From the NCBI GenBank assembly GCA_031548545.1, contig JAVBQY010000037.1:1-43127 (forward strand): 43,127 nt of DNA. Direction: 5' to 3'. Shown one piece after another: positions 27,331-35,989 of this stretch (positions are counted from its first letter, which is position 1; each line of letters starts with the position of its first letter). This stretch comes from UBA932 sp031548545 (GTDB lineage: Bacteria > Bacteroidota > Bacteroidia > Bacteroidales > UBA932). Below the pieces are notes generated by a model, which worked only from the letters and a program-made list of their open reading frames with translations, had not been told where the DNA came from and searched no databases. The position numbers and the translations under genes were made by a program.

Positions 27331-27420
27331 ATTTTATATTTTTTATCAAAAAAATAGGTGGCGAAAATATAAAACAGCTAATAATCAATTATATAATTTT
27401 TGAATGTTAAAAAATTGGCT

Positions 27421-27437
27421 ATCCAGTATACCAGTTA
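27421..27437. promoter_or_regulatory. Candidate GntR/FadR-type operator 2
   Basis: The reverse complement reads AACTGGTATAC, matching 11 bases of operator 1, but the second half-site is poor. It covers the expected -33 position of the regulator's promoter (-7 box at 27452), so binding here would repress the regulator and the rightward operon. The centres of the two operators are about 100 bases apart. Confidence 0.5.
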
Positions 27438-27451
27438 ACAGGATTTTTACT

Positions 27452-27459
27452 TACATTTG
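27452..27459 (+). promoter_or_regulatory. Predicted -7 box of the rightward operon
   Basis: TACATTTG matches TAnnTTTG. It lies 39 bases upstream of the regulator's ATG at 27499. No TTTG is seen 19-21 bases upstream, where operator 2 is found instead. Confidence 0.5.
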
Positions 27460-27498
27460 CAGGTGTTTTATATTAATTAAATATTAACCTCTTCTTTT

Positions 27499-28224
27499 AT
27501 GGAGGAATTGCTTAATAAATTTGAAGAAATTTCCGTGGATAGACCATCGGAACTTATTATACGCCAGATCCGTGACTTTATCAGCAGTGGTGAACTGAAG
27601 CCGGGAGACCGCCTTCCCTCGGAAAGAAAGCTGACGGAAAAATTAGGGGTTAGCCGCGCTTATGTGCGTGACGCGATCAAGAAACTGGAGTTCTACGGGG
27701 TGGTAAAAGTGCTGCCTCAATCGGGCACAGTAGTCTCCCCCTTAGGCATTCCGGCGATTGAAGGAATGATCGGCAACATCTTAAAGCTGGAAAACTTCAG
27801 TTTCCATTCTCTGGTGGAAACCCGTGTGATGTTTGAAACGCAGGCCGCCAAGCTGGCCGCCGAACGCCGTACCGATGAAGATATTGCCGAACTGGAAACA
27901 ACGTATTCCATTTACGTGCAGAATGCCTGTGTCGGCGTACCGGCCACCGACCAGGATATCATGCTGCACCTGAAGATCGCCGAAATCAGCAAAAACCCGC
28001 TCCTGCGGTCCATGATGCTGTTGATTACACCGGAGATCCTGACCAACTACCGTAAATATAAAGTGTGTAATGATGTGACGGAAGGGGCCATGCTGGAGCA
28101 CAGGTTGCTGGTGCAATATATAAAGGACAAAAATGCAATAGGCGCCTACAATGTAATGCAGCAACACCTGCACAATGTGTTGGAATTCTCGAAAACATTC
28201 AATACTAAAGATATAACGCTCTAA
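27499..28224 (+). CDS. FadR-subfamily GntR transcriptional regulator
   Basis: A 241-residue DNA-binding regulator. The winged helix is at about 18-88, with PGDRLPSERKLTEKLGVSRAY and the QSGTVV wing. The C-terminal FCD effector domain (about 95-230) is all helical, with His residues in DIMLHLKIAEIS and EHRLLVQYI that usually bind a metal and a carboxylate ligand. FadR-type regulators next to uronate genes commonly sense uronate-derived acids such as KDG, so a pathway intermediate is the likely inducer. It is the first gene of the rightward transcript, which runs through the secreted protein, PL6, KdgF, transporter and SDR with gaps of 2 to 18 bases. Two TGGTATAC sites upstream are likely targets. 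Confidence 0.9.
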   Translation: MEELLNKFEEISVDRPSELIIRQIRDFISSGELKPGDRLPSERKLTEKLGVSRAYVRDAIKKLEFYGVVKVLPQSGTVVSPLGIPAIEGMIGNILKLENFSFHSLVETRVMFETQAAKLAAERRTDEDIAELETTYSIYVQNACVGVPATDQDIMLHLKIAEISKNPLLRSMMLLITPEILTNYRKYKVCNDVTEGAMLEHRLLVQYIKDKNAIGAYNVMQQHLHNVLEFSKTFNTKDITL

Positions 28225-28236
28225 TTTAATTATTCT

Positions 28237-28893
28237 ATGAAAAGAATTTTATTATTTGCCGCCCTGTTGTGTATGGCCGGCAGTACTTTTGCACAAGGCA
28301 AGATCATTACATACAAACATGTAGCCGTATGGGCGCAGGGCAACCGCAATGCGGGAACCAAGGGCAGCGCGCTGAGCACCAAAGACGGTTCGAACTATTC
28401 TTTACAGAATGTTATCAAGAAAAGCGCCCCCAAAGCCATTGATATGCTTTGCGCTTACGGCAAGGTAGACAAAAAAGGCGAACAGGGTTTTATTCTCTTT
28501 GCCCCGAACAATCCGGAGTTGGAGATCAACTGGGAAAAATCGGGCGGTACTATTCCCTTCCGTTATTTTGAAGCGTCTCCAAGTGATGCTACCGGTGCGT
28601 CTGCGCTGAAAAACTGGGCGGTACGCAATGCCACGAAGATACAGAAAGTAAGCGACGTGGATTTTGACAACGCAACACCCGAGTCGATCGCCGGCCTGAA
28701 TATTGCCGATAGTTATATGGCATCGGAACTGCAGGTTGGTGATATTATCGCTTTTGAGACGGCGGCTACCGCTGCCAATCCCGGTAAAAAAGGCCTGATC
28801 AAGATCAGCAAGATAGAAGATGACGAGCGTGAAGACAAGGCCGGACAAGGCTCCTTCCAATGTTTGAATATGATTATTAAGATTCAGAAATAA
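28237..28893 (+). CDS. Small secreted protein related to the SusCD-linked IPT protein's C-terminal domain
   Basis: 218 residues with a clear type I signal peptide (1-19, MKRILLFAALLCMAGSTFAQ) and no lipobox, so it is probably periplasmic or secreted. I do not recognise a named family. By eye the body lines up in order with residues ~313-504 of the IPT lipoprotein (20851-22365). ALKNWAVRNA matches QLKNFKCNGT, LQVGDIIAFETAA matches YKEGSVIFFQVFE, GKKGLIKISKI matches KCGFIEVTKM, and both end in a short beta strand. No catalytic residues stand out. It lies 12 bases after the regulator and 12 before the PL6 gene, so it is cotranscribed with the degradation genes. A soluble alginate-oligomer binding role is my inference. 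Confidence 0.75.
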   Translation: MKRILLFAALLCMAGSTFAQGKIITYKHVAVWAQGNRNAGTKGSALSTKDGSNYSLQNVIKKSAPKAIDMLCAYGKVDKKGEQGFILFAPNNPELEINWEKSGGTIPFRYFEASPSDATGASALKNWAVRNATKIQKVSDVDFDNATPESIAGLNIADSYMASELQVGDIIAFETAATAANPGKKGLIKISKIEDDEREDKAGQGSFQCLNMIIKIQK

Positions 28894-28905
28894 AAAAATC
28901 CATTG

Positions 28906-31071
28906 ATGTTCTACAAAAAGACAGGATGGTTTGCCGGATTGCTGTTGTGTTGCATGACAGCTTCTGCCGGTAGTATCACCATCAATGATATTCAGGCGCT
29001 GAACAAGGCGGCCAAAACAGCACAGCCCGGCGATACGCTGGTGCTGGCCGATAATGTGTATGAAAACGCCCAGCTCAGTATTGTTGCAAAGGGTACGGAA
29101 AAAGCGCCGGTGGTAATCATGGCGCAAACAGCCGGACAGGTGCTCCTGAGCGGAAAATCAGCCTTGAAGCTGGCCGGAGCATATGTGGAAATCAACGGGC
29201 TCTATTTTACCAACGGGTATAGCGACAGCGATGTGATCAGCTTCCGTAACGGTAAGGATGTAGCGGTCCACTGCCGCGTAACCAATTGCGTTATCTATGA
29301 TTATAATGCGGAGCACCGCGCCACGGAGAATACCTGGGTCCGCTTCTACGGCCGTCACAACCGTTTTGACCATAATACCGTAGCCAACAAACTCAACAAT
29401 GGTTGCCTGCTGGTGGTAGAGTTGAATGAAGCGCGCAGCCAGGAGAATTACCACCGGATTGAGCAGAATATTTTCGGCAGCCGCCCGAACCTGGGATCCA
29501 ACGGCGGAGAAACCATCCGCGTAGGCAACTCGCAGTACTCACTTATTGCGTCGCACACCATTATTTCGAACAATTATTTCGAGTACTGTAACGGAGAGGT
29601 GGAAGTGGTGTCCATTAAGTCATGCAATAACGAGGTCAGCTACAATACCTTCTTTGAATGTGCGGGCGTACTGGCTCTGCGCCACGGCAATAACAACGAG
29701 GTGTTTAACAACGCCTTCCTGGGCAACGGCAAGGCCCACACGGGTGGTATCCGGATTATCAATGCCGGACAGAAAGTACATGACAATTACCTGTACGGAT
29801 TAAAAGGCAGCCGCTTTTTTGCCGCCCTGGCCATTATGAACGGGGTACCCAACTCCTTGCCCAACCGCTACCACCAGGTAAAAGATGCGCAGATTTACAA
29901 CAACGCCTGGGTCAATTGCGAGCATATCATCCTCTGCGAAGGCGCCGATTTTGAACGCACCGCCACACCGGTGAATGTGCAGATGCACAACAATATTTTC
30001 TACAACAAAGCAGCCGGCAAGCCCTTTGTTGCATTGGACAAGATTGACGGGTTCCTGTTTAATAATAACATCATGGACCTGCGCAACACGGCCTTCACGC
30101 AAAAAGGATTCATCCACAAGAGCATCCGGGAACCGGCCAACAATACCGGTTCCGCCCAACGCCGTGACTGTGGCGCCGGATGGTTCAACCTGCCGGCTCC
30201 GGCCCCGGCCAAACTGAGCGGCCGGACCATAGCGATAGCCCCCGGGCAGAATACGCTGCTGGAGGCTGTCCAACAGGCGCAGTCCGGTGATGTTATCCGG
30301 CTGGCGCCCGGAACCTACCTCAACGATAAATCCGTTGTTATTGACAAATACCTGCGGATTGAAAAGGCCGCAGCCGCCGAAGAAAACCCGGTATTGCGCT
30401 ATAACGGCACGTCCGGCAGAACGGCTATGATTACCATTGCCGACGGCGGAAGGCCGGAAATCGACGGACTGGACTTCAACGGCGACCCGGTAGAAGGGCG
30501 GCCGGTACCCGGAGCGGGCATAGCTACCGCTGCAAAAATGCGCGGCACTTATTCCGCCTTCATCAGCCATTGTACATTCTACAATATGCAGGAGGGTTCG
30601 GTTAATCCGTTCAGGGCCGCCCCCACCTCCATGGCCGACAGCCTGGTATTTACCGACTGCCGTTTCCATGATATAGCCGGCGATGCCATTTCACTGGCGG
30701 CCGAGAAAGAAGATGCCGGGAAGTATAATGCCGAATATGTAGGGATCAGCGGCTGTACATGGTATAAGGTGCTGGGCTGCGCCCTTAACCTTTACCGCGG
30801 CGGCAATGACGAGAGCACCACCGGACCGGAATTGAACATGAACAACTGCCGCTTTGATGATGTCAACAACCGGGAGCAGGGCAGCGTGGTACGATTAATC
30901 GGTGTACAAACCGTTACGCTGGACAAGCTGGCCTTTAAAGACAGCGGCCGTGGGGGTTGCGCCATCCGCTTTGAAGAACGCCGCTGGGATAAGATCAGTG
31001 TGAGCCATTGTACCTTTACTAATTCCGGGAAGTTAAAATCTTTCTTCGGAGCAATTCAAAATAAAAATTAA
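28906..31071 (+). CDS. PL6 alginate lyase, two beta-helix domains, periplasmic
   Basis: 721 residues from the ATG at 28906. A TTG three bases earlier is in frame but less likely. Residues 1-21 are a signal peptide without lipobox. The N-terminal PL6 helix (about 22-400) contains the catalytic pair K238 in VVSIKSC and R259 in LALRHGN. A second parallel beta-helix (about 405-721) begins at the GRTIAIAPGQNTLLEAVQQAQ segment. This two-domain layout is that of the larger PL6 group, which includes exolytic and MG-specific enzymes. Compared with the lipoprotein PL6 at 14419, this one is soluble and lies in the processing operon, so it likely works on imported oligomers. The kdgF gene follows after 16 bases. 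Confidence 0.9.
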   Translation: MFYKKTGWFAGLLLCCMTASAGSITINDIQALNKAAKTAQPGDTLVLADNVYENAQLSIVAKGTEKAPVVIMAQTAGQVLLSGKSALKLAGAYVEINGLYFTNGYSDSDVISFRNGKDVAVHCRVTNCVIYDYNAEHRATENTWVRFYGRHNRFDHNTVANKLNNGCLLVVELNEARSQENYHRIEQNIFGSRPNLGSNGGETIRVGNSQYSLIASHTIISNNYFEYCNGEVEVVSIKSCNNEVSYNTFFECAGVLALRHGNNNEVFNNAFLGNGKAHTGGIRIINAGQKVHDNYLYGLKGSRFFAALAIMNGVPNSLPNRYHQVKDAQIYNNAWVNCEHIILCEGADFERTATPVNVQMHNNIFYNKAAGKPFVALDKIDGFLFNNNIMDLRNTAFTQKGFIHKSIREPANNTGSAQRRDCGAGWFNLPAPAPAKLSGRTIAIAPGQNTLLEAVQQAQSGDVIRLAPGTYLNDKSVVIDKYLRIEKAAAAEENPVLRYNGTSGRTAMITIADGGRPEIDGLDFNGDPVEGRPVPGAGIATAAKMRGTYSAFISHCTFYNMQEGSVNPFRAAPTSMADSLVFTDCRFHDIAGDAISLAAEKEDAGKYNAEYVGISGCTWYKVLGCALNLYRGGNDESTTGPELNMNNCRFDDVNNREQGSVVRLIGVQTVTLDKLAFKDSGRGGCAIRFEERRWDKISVSHCTFTNSGKLKSFFGAIQNKN

Positions 31072-31087
31072 TATAAAACGATAAGAT

Positions 31088-31441
31088 ATGAAAACACGTA
31101 GTAAGGTTTACCAATTGGAAAACGAACTCAAATGGGAAGTGGCAGGCGAAGGTGTTCGCCGCCAGATTATGGGATACGATGGCCAATTGATGGTGGTAAA
31201 AGTAGAGTTTCAAAAAGGCGCCGTAGGCAGCCAGCACGCCCACTACCATTCACAGGCTACTTATGTAGCCAGCGGCGTATTCGAGCTGAGCATCAATGGC
31301 GAAAAGCAGGTGCTGAAAGCCGGCGAAGGCTACTATGTAGAGCCCGATGCCATACATGGTTGCGTGTGCCTCGAAGCCGGCGTGCTGATTGACACGTTTA
31401 GCCCCGTACGTGCAGATTTCCTTACTACCAAGCTCAACTAA
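31088..31441 (+). CDS. kdgF: KdgF-like cupin
   Basis: 117 residues forming a single cupin barrel. KdgF converts the 4,5-unsaturated monouronate left by lyases into the linear keto form, DEH in the case of alginate. The metal ligands expected of the family are visible: H50 and H52 in SQHAHYHSQ, Q56 nearby, and H90 in EPDAIHG. There is no signal peptide, so it acts in the cytoplasm. It lies between the PL6 gene (16-base gap) and the transporter (2-base gap). The order fits a pathway in which monouronate is imported, linearised here and then reduced by the SDR. Confidence 0.88.
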   Translation: MKTRSKVYQLENELKWEVAGEGVRRQIMGYDGQLMVVKVEFQKGAVGSQHAHYHSQATYVASGVFELSINGEKQVLKAGEGYYVEPDAIHGCVCLEAGVLIDTFSPVRADFLTTKLN

Positions 31442-31443
31442 TA

Positions 31444-32925
31444 ATGAAAGTACAAGGATTGCGCTGGTGGGTGTTGGGGCTGATATTGCTCATCACCGTC
31501 ATTAATTACCTGGACCGCGGCACGTTGAACTACATGTGGTATACCAAAAAGGTAGTGGAATTTACCATTGCCGGTGAGGCCACGCCGGGAATGAACAGTG
31601 CGGTATATAACGCGGAAAACGACAACTATACGTTGACTACGGAAAACGGAAAAACCGTAGAAATGAACAAAGCCGATGTGAAGGAAAACGGTGCGGTGGT
31701 AGAAGTTAAAATGCCTACCGGTATTGCATTGGATCTCGGCCTGGTGGACGAAAGCCTTTCCGAAAAGGAAGCGGAAGAGCAGCAAAAGAGCATTTACGCC
31801 CTGATCAATATTATTTTTATGTGTTGCTATGGGGTAAGCCAGCTTTTTTCAGGCAAGATTTATGACAAGATCGGCACCCGCAAAGGTTTTGTGATGTCTG
31901 TCCTGATCTGGGGAACAGCCGATGCGCTGGCCTCTCTTTCCCGCGGTTTTAAATCCCTGAGTTTCTTCCGCGGCATGTTAGGGCTCGGTGAGGCCGGTCC
32001 CTGGCCCGGAACGACCAAGAGCAACGCCGAATGGTTTCCTCAAAAGGAAAGGGCCTTGGCCCAGGGCCTTTTCGGCGCCGCCGCCTCTATGGGTTCCGTA
32101 CTGGCCCCCATTGTTATCTCCATGCTTTTCTTAGCCTTCGGCTGGCAGGCCACTTTCGTGACCGTAGGTTGCCTGGGCCTTTTATGGCTCCTGCCCTGGC
32201 TTATTGTGAACAAAAAAGGGCCGAAAGAACATCCCTGGATTACAGAGAAAGAGCGAGAATACATCCTCAGCGGCCAACCCGAATCCAAAGTCAGCAATGA
32301 CAAGGGTAAATCATGGAAAGAGCTGCTGTCACAAAAGAAAAACTATTCGGTAATTCTCGGCCGCCTGTTCCTCGATCCCATCTGGTGGATGTTTGTAACC
32401 TGGTTGCCTATTTATCTGATGCAGGTACATAACCTGGCCATCAAACAGGTAGCGGCTACCGCATGGGTGCCATACTTAGGCGCCGCTATCGGCAGTATTG
32501 CCGGCGGCTGGATGTCCGGACGCCTTATCAAGGCCGGGAAATCCATTAATTTCTCACGCAAGGCGGCTATCGCTACCGGCGCAAGTATTACCTTGCTGGC
32601 CATGATTTCTATTCTGTTTGCAACTGATATCTATGTGATTATAACGCTGATGGCCTTCGTATTGGGCGGCTACCAGTTTACCATGACCAATATACAGACC
32701 ATCCCCAGCGACCTGCACTCGGGCAAATCCGTGGGCTCACTGGCCGGGCTGGGCGGTATGGCCGCCGTAATAGGCACCATCTCCTGTATGTTCCTGGTAC
32801 CTATGATCACCTCGGGCGGCAGCTGGAATCTCTTCTTTGTGATGCTGGCCCTGCTGGTGCCCCTGTCACTGCTGTCTATTTTTATCTGTGCAAAAAAACT
32901 GGAACACGAACATAATAACAAATAA
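31444..32925 (+). CDS. MFS hexuronate-type transporter (anion:cation symporter family)
   Basis: 493 residues with 12 predicted membrane segments. The first helix ends in INYLDRGTLNY, the hallmark of the ExuT/ACS family, and the TM2-TM3 loop has GKIYDKIGTRKGF. An unusual feature is a hydrophilic insert of about 75 residues between TM1 and TM2 (about residues 34-110, many Glu/Lys/Asn), which should face the periplasm. Similar inserts occur in other Bacteroidota relatives. The neighbours imply that the substrate is unsaturated uronate or DEH. It starts 2 bases after kdgF and ends 18 bases before the SDR gene. Confidence 0.9.
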   Translation: MKVQGLRWWVLGLILLITVINYLDRGTLNYMWYTKKVVEFTIAGEATPGMNSAVYNAENDNYTLTTENGKTVEMNKADVKENGAVVEVKMPTGIALDLGLVDESLSEKEAEEQQKSIYALINIIFMCCYGVSQLFSGKIYDKIGTRKGFVMSVLIWGTADALASLSRGFKSLSFFRGMLGLGEAGPWPGTTKSNAEWFPQKERALAQGLFGAAASMGSVLAPIVISMLFLAFGWQATFVTVGCLGLLWLLPWLIVNKKGPKEHPWITEKEREYILSGQPESKVSNDKGKSWKELLSQKKNYSVILGRLFLDPIWWMFVTWLPIYLMQVHNLAIKQVAATAWVPYLGAAIGSIAGGWMSGRLIKAGKSINFSRKAAIATGASITLLAMISILFATDIYVIITLMAFVLGGYQFTMTNIQTIPSDLHSGKSVGSLAGLGGMAAVIGTISCMFLVPMITSGGSWNLFFVMLALLVPLSLLSIFICAKKLEHEHNNK

Positions 32926-32943
32926 TAATATATTTTTAGAATC

Positions 32944-33696
32944 ATGAGACTGAAAGGAAAAGTAGCCGTAGTAACCGGCGGTGCAAGAGACCTGGGACGT
33001 GCAATATCGGTACGCCTGGCGGAAGAAGGCGCTAAAGTAGTAGTCAACTATTTTGACAATAAGGAAGACGCCGAAGAAACCTTGAAAATGATCACAGCCA
33101 ATGGCGGAGAAGCCATTATGGTACAAGGCGATATGACTAAAGAGGCGGATGCCAGACGCCTGTTCGAAGAAGGCGTGAAAGCCTTTGGTAAAGAAATACA
33201 CACACTGGTGAACGTAGTGGGCGGTATTTGCGGTCGCAAAACCATTACCGAACAAGACGACGCCTGGTATGAACTGTTGATGAACGTGAACATGAAAAGC
33301 TGCTGGCTCTGTACCCGCGAGGCGGTTCCTCACATGCCCGCAGGCAGCGCCATTATCAACTTCTCGTCACAGGCCGCACGCGATGGCGGCGGCGCCGGCG
33401 CTTCATTGTATGCTGCCGGTAAGGGAGCGGTGATGACCTTCACCCGCTCAATGGCCAAAGAATTGGGTCCCAAAGGTATCCGCGTAAACTCATTGGCTCC
33501 GGGCACCATTGCCACCTCTTTCCATGACCGTTTCAACACGCCGGAAAACCGCGAACGGATGAAACAACAATATCCGCTTCGCCGCGAAGGGGAGGCCAAA
33601 GACATTGCCGACCTGGTAATTTACCTGGCATCTGAAGAATCCGGCTACCTGACCGGCACCAATATTGACATCAACGGCGGAGCGCTGTTCAGCTAA
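32944..33696 (+). CDS. SDR oxidoreductase, probable DEH reductase
   Basis: 250 residues of a classical short-chain dehydrogenase. The cofactor motif TGGARDLG is at 11-18, and the catalytic residues are S141/S142, Y156 and K160 (YAAGK). The C terminus YLTGTNIDINGGALFS is normal. In alginate pathways such enzymes (DehR/A1-R type) reduce DEH to 2-keto-3-deoxygluconate with NAD(P)H, and the position after kdgF and the transporter supports that step here. Cofactor choice cannot be settled by eye. KDG kinase and KDPG aldolase are not in the window. A strong hairpin follows 14 bases after the stop. Confidence 0.85.
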   Translation: MRLKGKVAVVTGGARDLGRAISVRLAEEGAKVVVNYFDNKEDAEETLKMITANGGEAIMVQGDMTKEADARRLFEEGVKAFGKEIHTLVNVVGGICGRKTITEQDDAWYELLMNVNMKSCWLCTREAVPHMPAGSAIINFSSQAARDGGGAGASLYAAGKGAVMTFTRSMAKELGPKGIRVNSLAPGTIATSFHDRFNTPENRERMKQQYPLRREGEAKDIADLVIYLASEESGYLTGTNIDINGGALFS

Positions 33697-33709
33697 TACG
33701 TAGTATCCG

Positions 33710-33756
33710 GTAGTTAGTACTAAGAAAGAGGGCTCCTTTTTCTTGGTACTAACTAC
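33710..33756 (+). repeat. Strong hairpin between the SDR and PL17 genes
   Basis: GTAGTTAGTAC-T-AAGAAA (33710-33727) pairs with TTTCTT-G-GTACTAACTAC (33739-33756), an 18-bp stem with one G-U position in RNA and an 11-base loop. No T-run follows, and the next gene starts 15 bases later. It is the only large gap (74 bases) in the rightward operon. It may be a processing or stability element, or a partial terminator that sets the ratio of the cytoplasmic to the lyase genes. Confidence 0.7.
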
Positions 33757-33770
33757 TTAATATTAAAATT

Positions 33771-35975
33771 ATGAGAAAACTCATCATATCAACAGTGTTG
33801 TGCTGTGCTGTATTTACAGCAGCGGCACAGGGAAAACACCCCAACCTCGTGTTAACACAGGATGGCGTGGAACAAATAAAAAACAGCCTGGGCAAATATC
33901 CTCTGCTGGATGCTACCTTTGCGGATGCTAAAGCCAGGGTTGCCGCCGATATGGCGCAGGGAATAGATGTTCCTATCCCCAAGGATCCCGGTGGCGGTTA
34001 TACGCATGAAAAACACAAGTTGAATTATGATGTGATGTTGAACGCAGCCATTTTATGGCAGATCACAGGCGACAAGAATTATGCCGGATTTGTCCGCGAA
34101 ATGCTGCTGGCTTACGCCAAGCTCTATCCGACTATCGGGATCCATCCCGAAGGCAAAAATTCGGGCGCGCCGGGCAAATTGTTCTGGCAGAGCCTTAATG
34201 ACGCCGTGTGGTTGGTACATGTAACACAGGCTTATGACTGTGTGTATGATTACCTGAGCCCCACCGACCGGAAAAACATTGAAAGTAACCTGCTGCGGCC
34301 TGCTGTGAAATTTGCCACGGAAGACCGTGAAAAGGTATTTAATATGATCCACAACCACGGTATCTGGAATGTAGCCGGAGTCGCTATGGCCGGTTATGTG
34401 ATGGGCGATAAGGATATGGTGGAACGCGCCGTTTACGGGAGCAAAAAGGACAAGAAAACCGGCTTCCTGGCCAATATAGACGGCTTATTTTCGCCGGACG
34501 GATATTACATCGAAGGATCGTATTACCTGCGTTACGCGATTATGCCCACCATCTTGTTGGCCAAAACCATCAACAACAACCAGCCCGGGCTGCATATCTA
34601 CGCCTACAAGGACAGTACCATTGCCAAGGCCATTCCTAACCTGATACAGCAAACCGACCCGCTGGGACAGTTCCTGCCGTTCAATGATGTGATCAAAGAA
34701 AAAGCCTGGACTTCCGGTGAACTGGTTTATGCCGTAGATATTGCGTATAATGATATCCGGCAAGACCCTTCTCTGCTCTATGTAGTAGAACAACAGGGCC
34801 GTGTAATGCTTAGCGGTGACGGTGTAGCAGTAGCTAAAGCCGTGGCCGAAGGAAAAAGCCCGAAGAATTTCAGCTGGAAATCCATGGAGCTGCGCGACGG
34901 CAGCAAGGGCGACCAGGGCGGCGTGGCGATGTTGCGCTACGGCCAACGCCCGGATGCCATGGCAGCCACCATGAAATACGGCACCTACGGTATGGAACAC
35001 GGGCATCTGGACAAATTAGGCATTGGCTTTTATGATCAGGACCGTGAAATATTGTCGGAATACGGCGCTGCGCGCTTCATCAATATAGAGCAAAAACGCG
35101 GCGGTCGTTACCTGCCTGAAAACAAGACGTTCGCCAACCAAACCATTGCGCATAATACCGTAACTGTCGACCAGAAATCCAACTATGGCGGCGATACCAA
35201 AAAGGCCAATGACTTTAATGCGATGCGCTATTATTTCAATGCGGCGGCTCCCGGCCTGCAGATCGTGAGCGCCAAGGATACAACGGCTTATCCGGGCGTG
35301 AAGATGCAACGTACCCTGGTTTTGGTACAACTTGACGATGAGCGTTTTGAGCGCCCTATCCTGCTCGATTTGTTCAACCTGCAGTCTGCCAAAAGCCATC
35401 AATATGATCTGGCTTATTATTACCAGGGACCATTCATCAGCACCAGCGTGTCTTATGATTATGAGCGGGAATTGCAGCCCCTGGGCGGCACACAGGGTTA
35501 CCAGCATTTGTGGCTGCGTGCGCAGGGTACGGCTACCAAGGACAATGAAAGTTTTACCTGGATGAATAACGCCCGTTTTTATACCATCACCACCCTGAGC
35601 GATCCGGGAGAGTCTCAATTACTTATGGTACAAAGCGGGGCCAATGACCCGGAATTCAACCTGCGCAATGAGAACGGAATTATTTTCCGGACGCCCAAAG
35701 CCAACAACCACTTGTTTGCTTCGGTGATTGAACCCCACGGGTCTTATAGTACGGTGACCGAAATCAGCCTCGGCTCTCAGGCCAATGTCATTCGCCTGCA
35801 GGAAGAGGTCAACAATGAAAATTATACGGCGGTAAGCATAGAAACACGCAGCGGTAAACGCTGGCTTTTCGCCCTGTCGAATAATAATACCGATCCTAAG
35901 GCGAGTCATAAAGTCGAATTCAACGGCCATACGATCAGCTGGACGGGCGTGTATTTGTTTAAAGAAATGAAATAA
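33771..35975 (+). CDS. PL17 oligoalginate lyase (heparinase II/III fold)
   Basis: 734 residues. Signal peptide 1-20 (ending AAAQ), an alpha/alpha toroid (about 25-370) and a C-terminal heparinase II/III beta-sandwich (about 385-734). Compared with the well-studied Alg17c, the catalytic Asn-His pair is N195-H196 in MIHNHGIWN and the catalytic Tyr is Y252 in GSYYLRY. Zinc-site histidines are probably H410 and H412 in MEHGHLDK. PL17 enzymes take alginate oligomers, usually M-rich, and release unsaturated monouronate exolytically, providing the substrate for KdgF. It lies after the 18-bp hairpin and 14 bases before the PL38-like gene. No lipobox, so it is periplasmic. Confidence 0.93.
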   Translation: MRKLIISTVLCCAVFTAAAQGKHPNLVLTQDGVEQIKNSLGKYPLLDATFADAKARVAADMAQGIDVPIPKDPGGGYTHEKHKLNYDVMLNAAILWQITGDKNYAGFVREMLLAYAKLYPTIGIHPEGKNSGAPGKLFWQSLNDAVWLVHVTQAYDCVYDYLSPTDRKNIESNLLRPAVKFATEDREKVFNMIHNHGIWNVAGVAMAGYVMGDKDMVERAVYGSKKDKKTGFLANIDGLFSPDGYYIEGSYYLRYAIMPTILLAKTINNNQPGLHIYAYKDSTIAKAIPNLIQQTDPLGQFLPFNDVIKEKAWTSGELVYAVDIAYNDIRQDPSLLYVVEQQGRVMLSGDGVAVAKAVAEGKSPKNFSWKSMELRDGSKGDQGGVAMLRYGQRPDAMAATMKYGTYGMEHGHLDKLGIGFYDQDREILSEYGAARFINIEQKRGGRYLPENKTFANQTIAHNTVTVDQKSNYGGDTKKANDFNAMRYYFNAAAPGLQIVSAKDTTAYPGVKMQRTLVLVQLDDERFERPILLDLFNLQSAKSHQYDLAYYYQGPFISTSVSYDYERELQPLGGTQGYQHLWLRAQGTATKDNESFTWMNNARFYTITTLSDPGESQLLMVQSGANDPEFNLRNENGIIFRTPKANNHLFASVIEPHGSYSTVTEISLGSQANVIRLQEEVNNENYTAVSIETRSGKRWLFALSNNNTDPKASHKVEFNGHTISWTGVYLFKEMK

Positions 35976-35989
35976 TAAAGGTATCTCTT

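Larger units (their letters stand above)
27086..27498. promoter_or_regulatory. Divergent control region of the alginate locus
   Basis: 413 AT-rich bases between susC (minus) and the GntR regulator (plus), with no gene. It holds two classes of repeated, partly palindromic sites (listed separately): TGGTATAC-type at 27321-27330 and 27421-27437, and TAAGTAAGTCAAA-type at 27096-27113 and 27212-27230. A -7 box for the regulator is at 27452-27459. I could not find a convincing TAnnTTTG box for susC. Confidence 0.7.

Noticed and set aside
29800..30669. Minus-strand open frame of 289 codons inside the second PL6 gene
   Set aside because: The opposite strand encodes an intact two-domain beta-helix protein, and the antisense product shows no domain or start signal.
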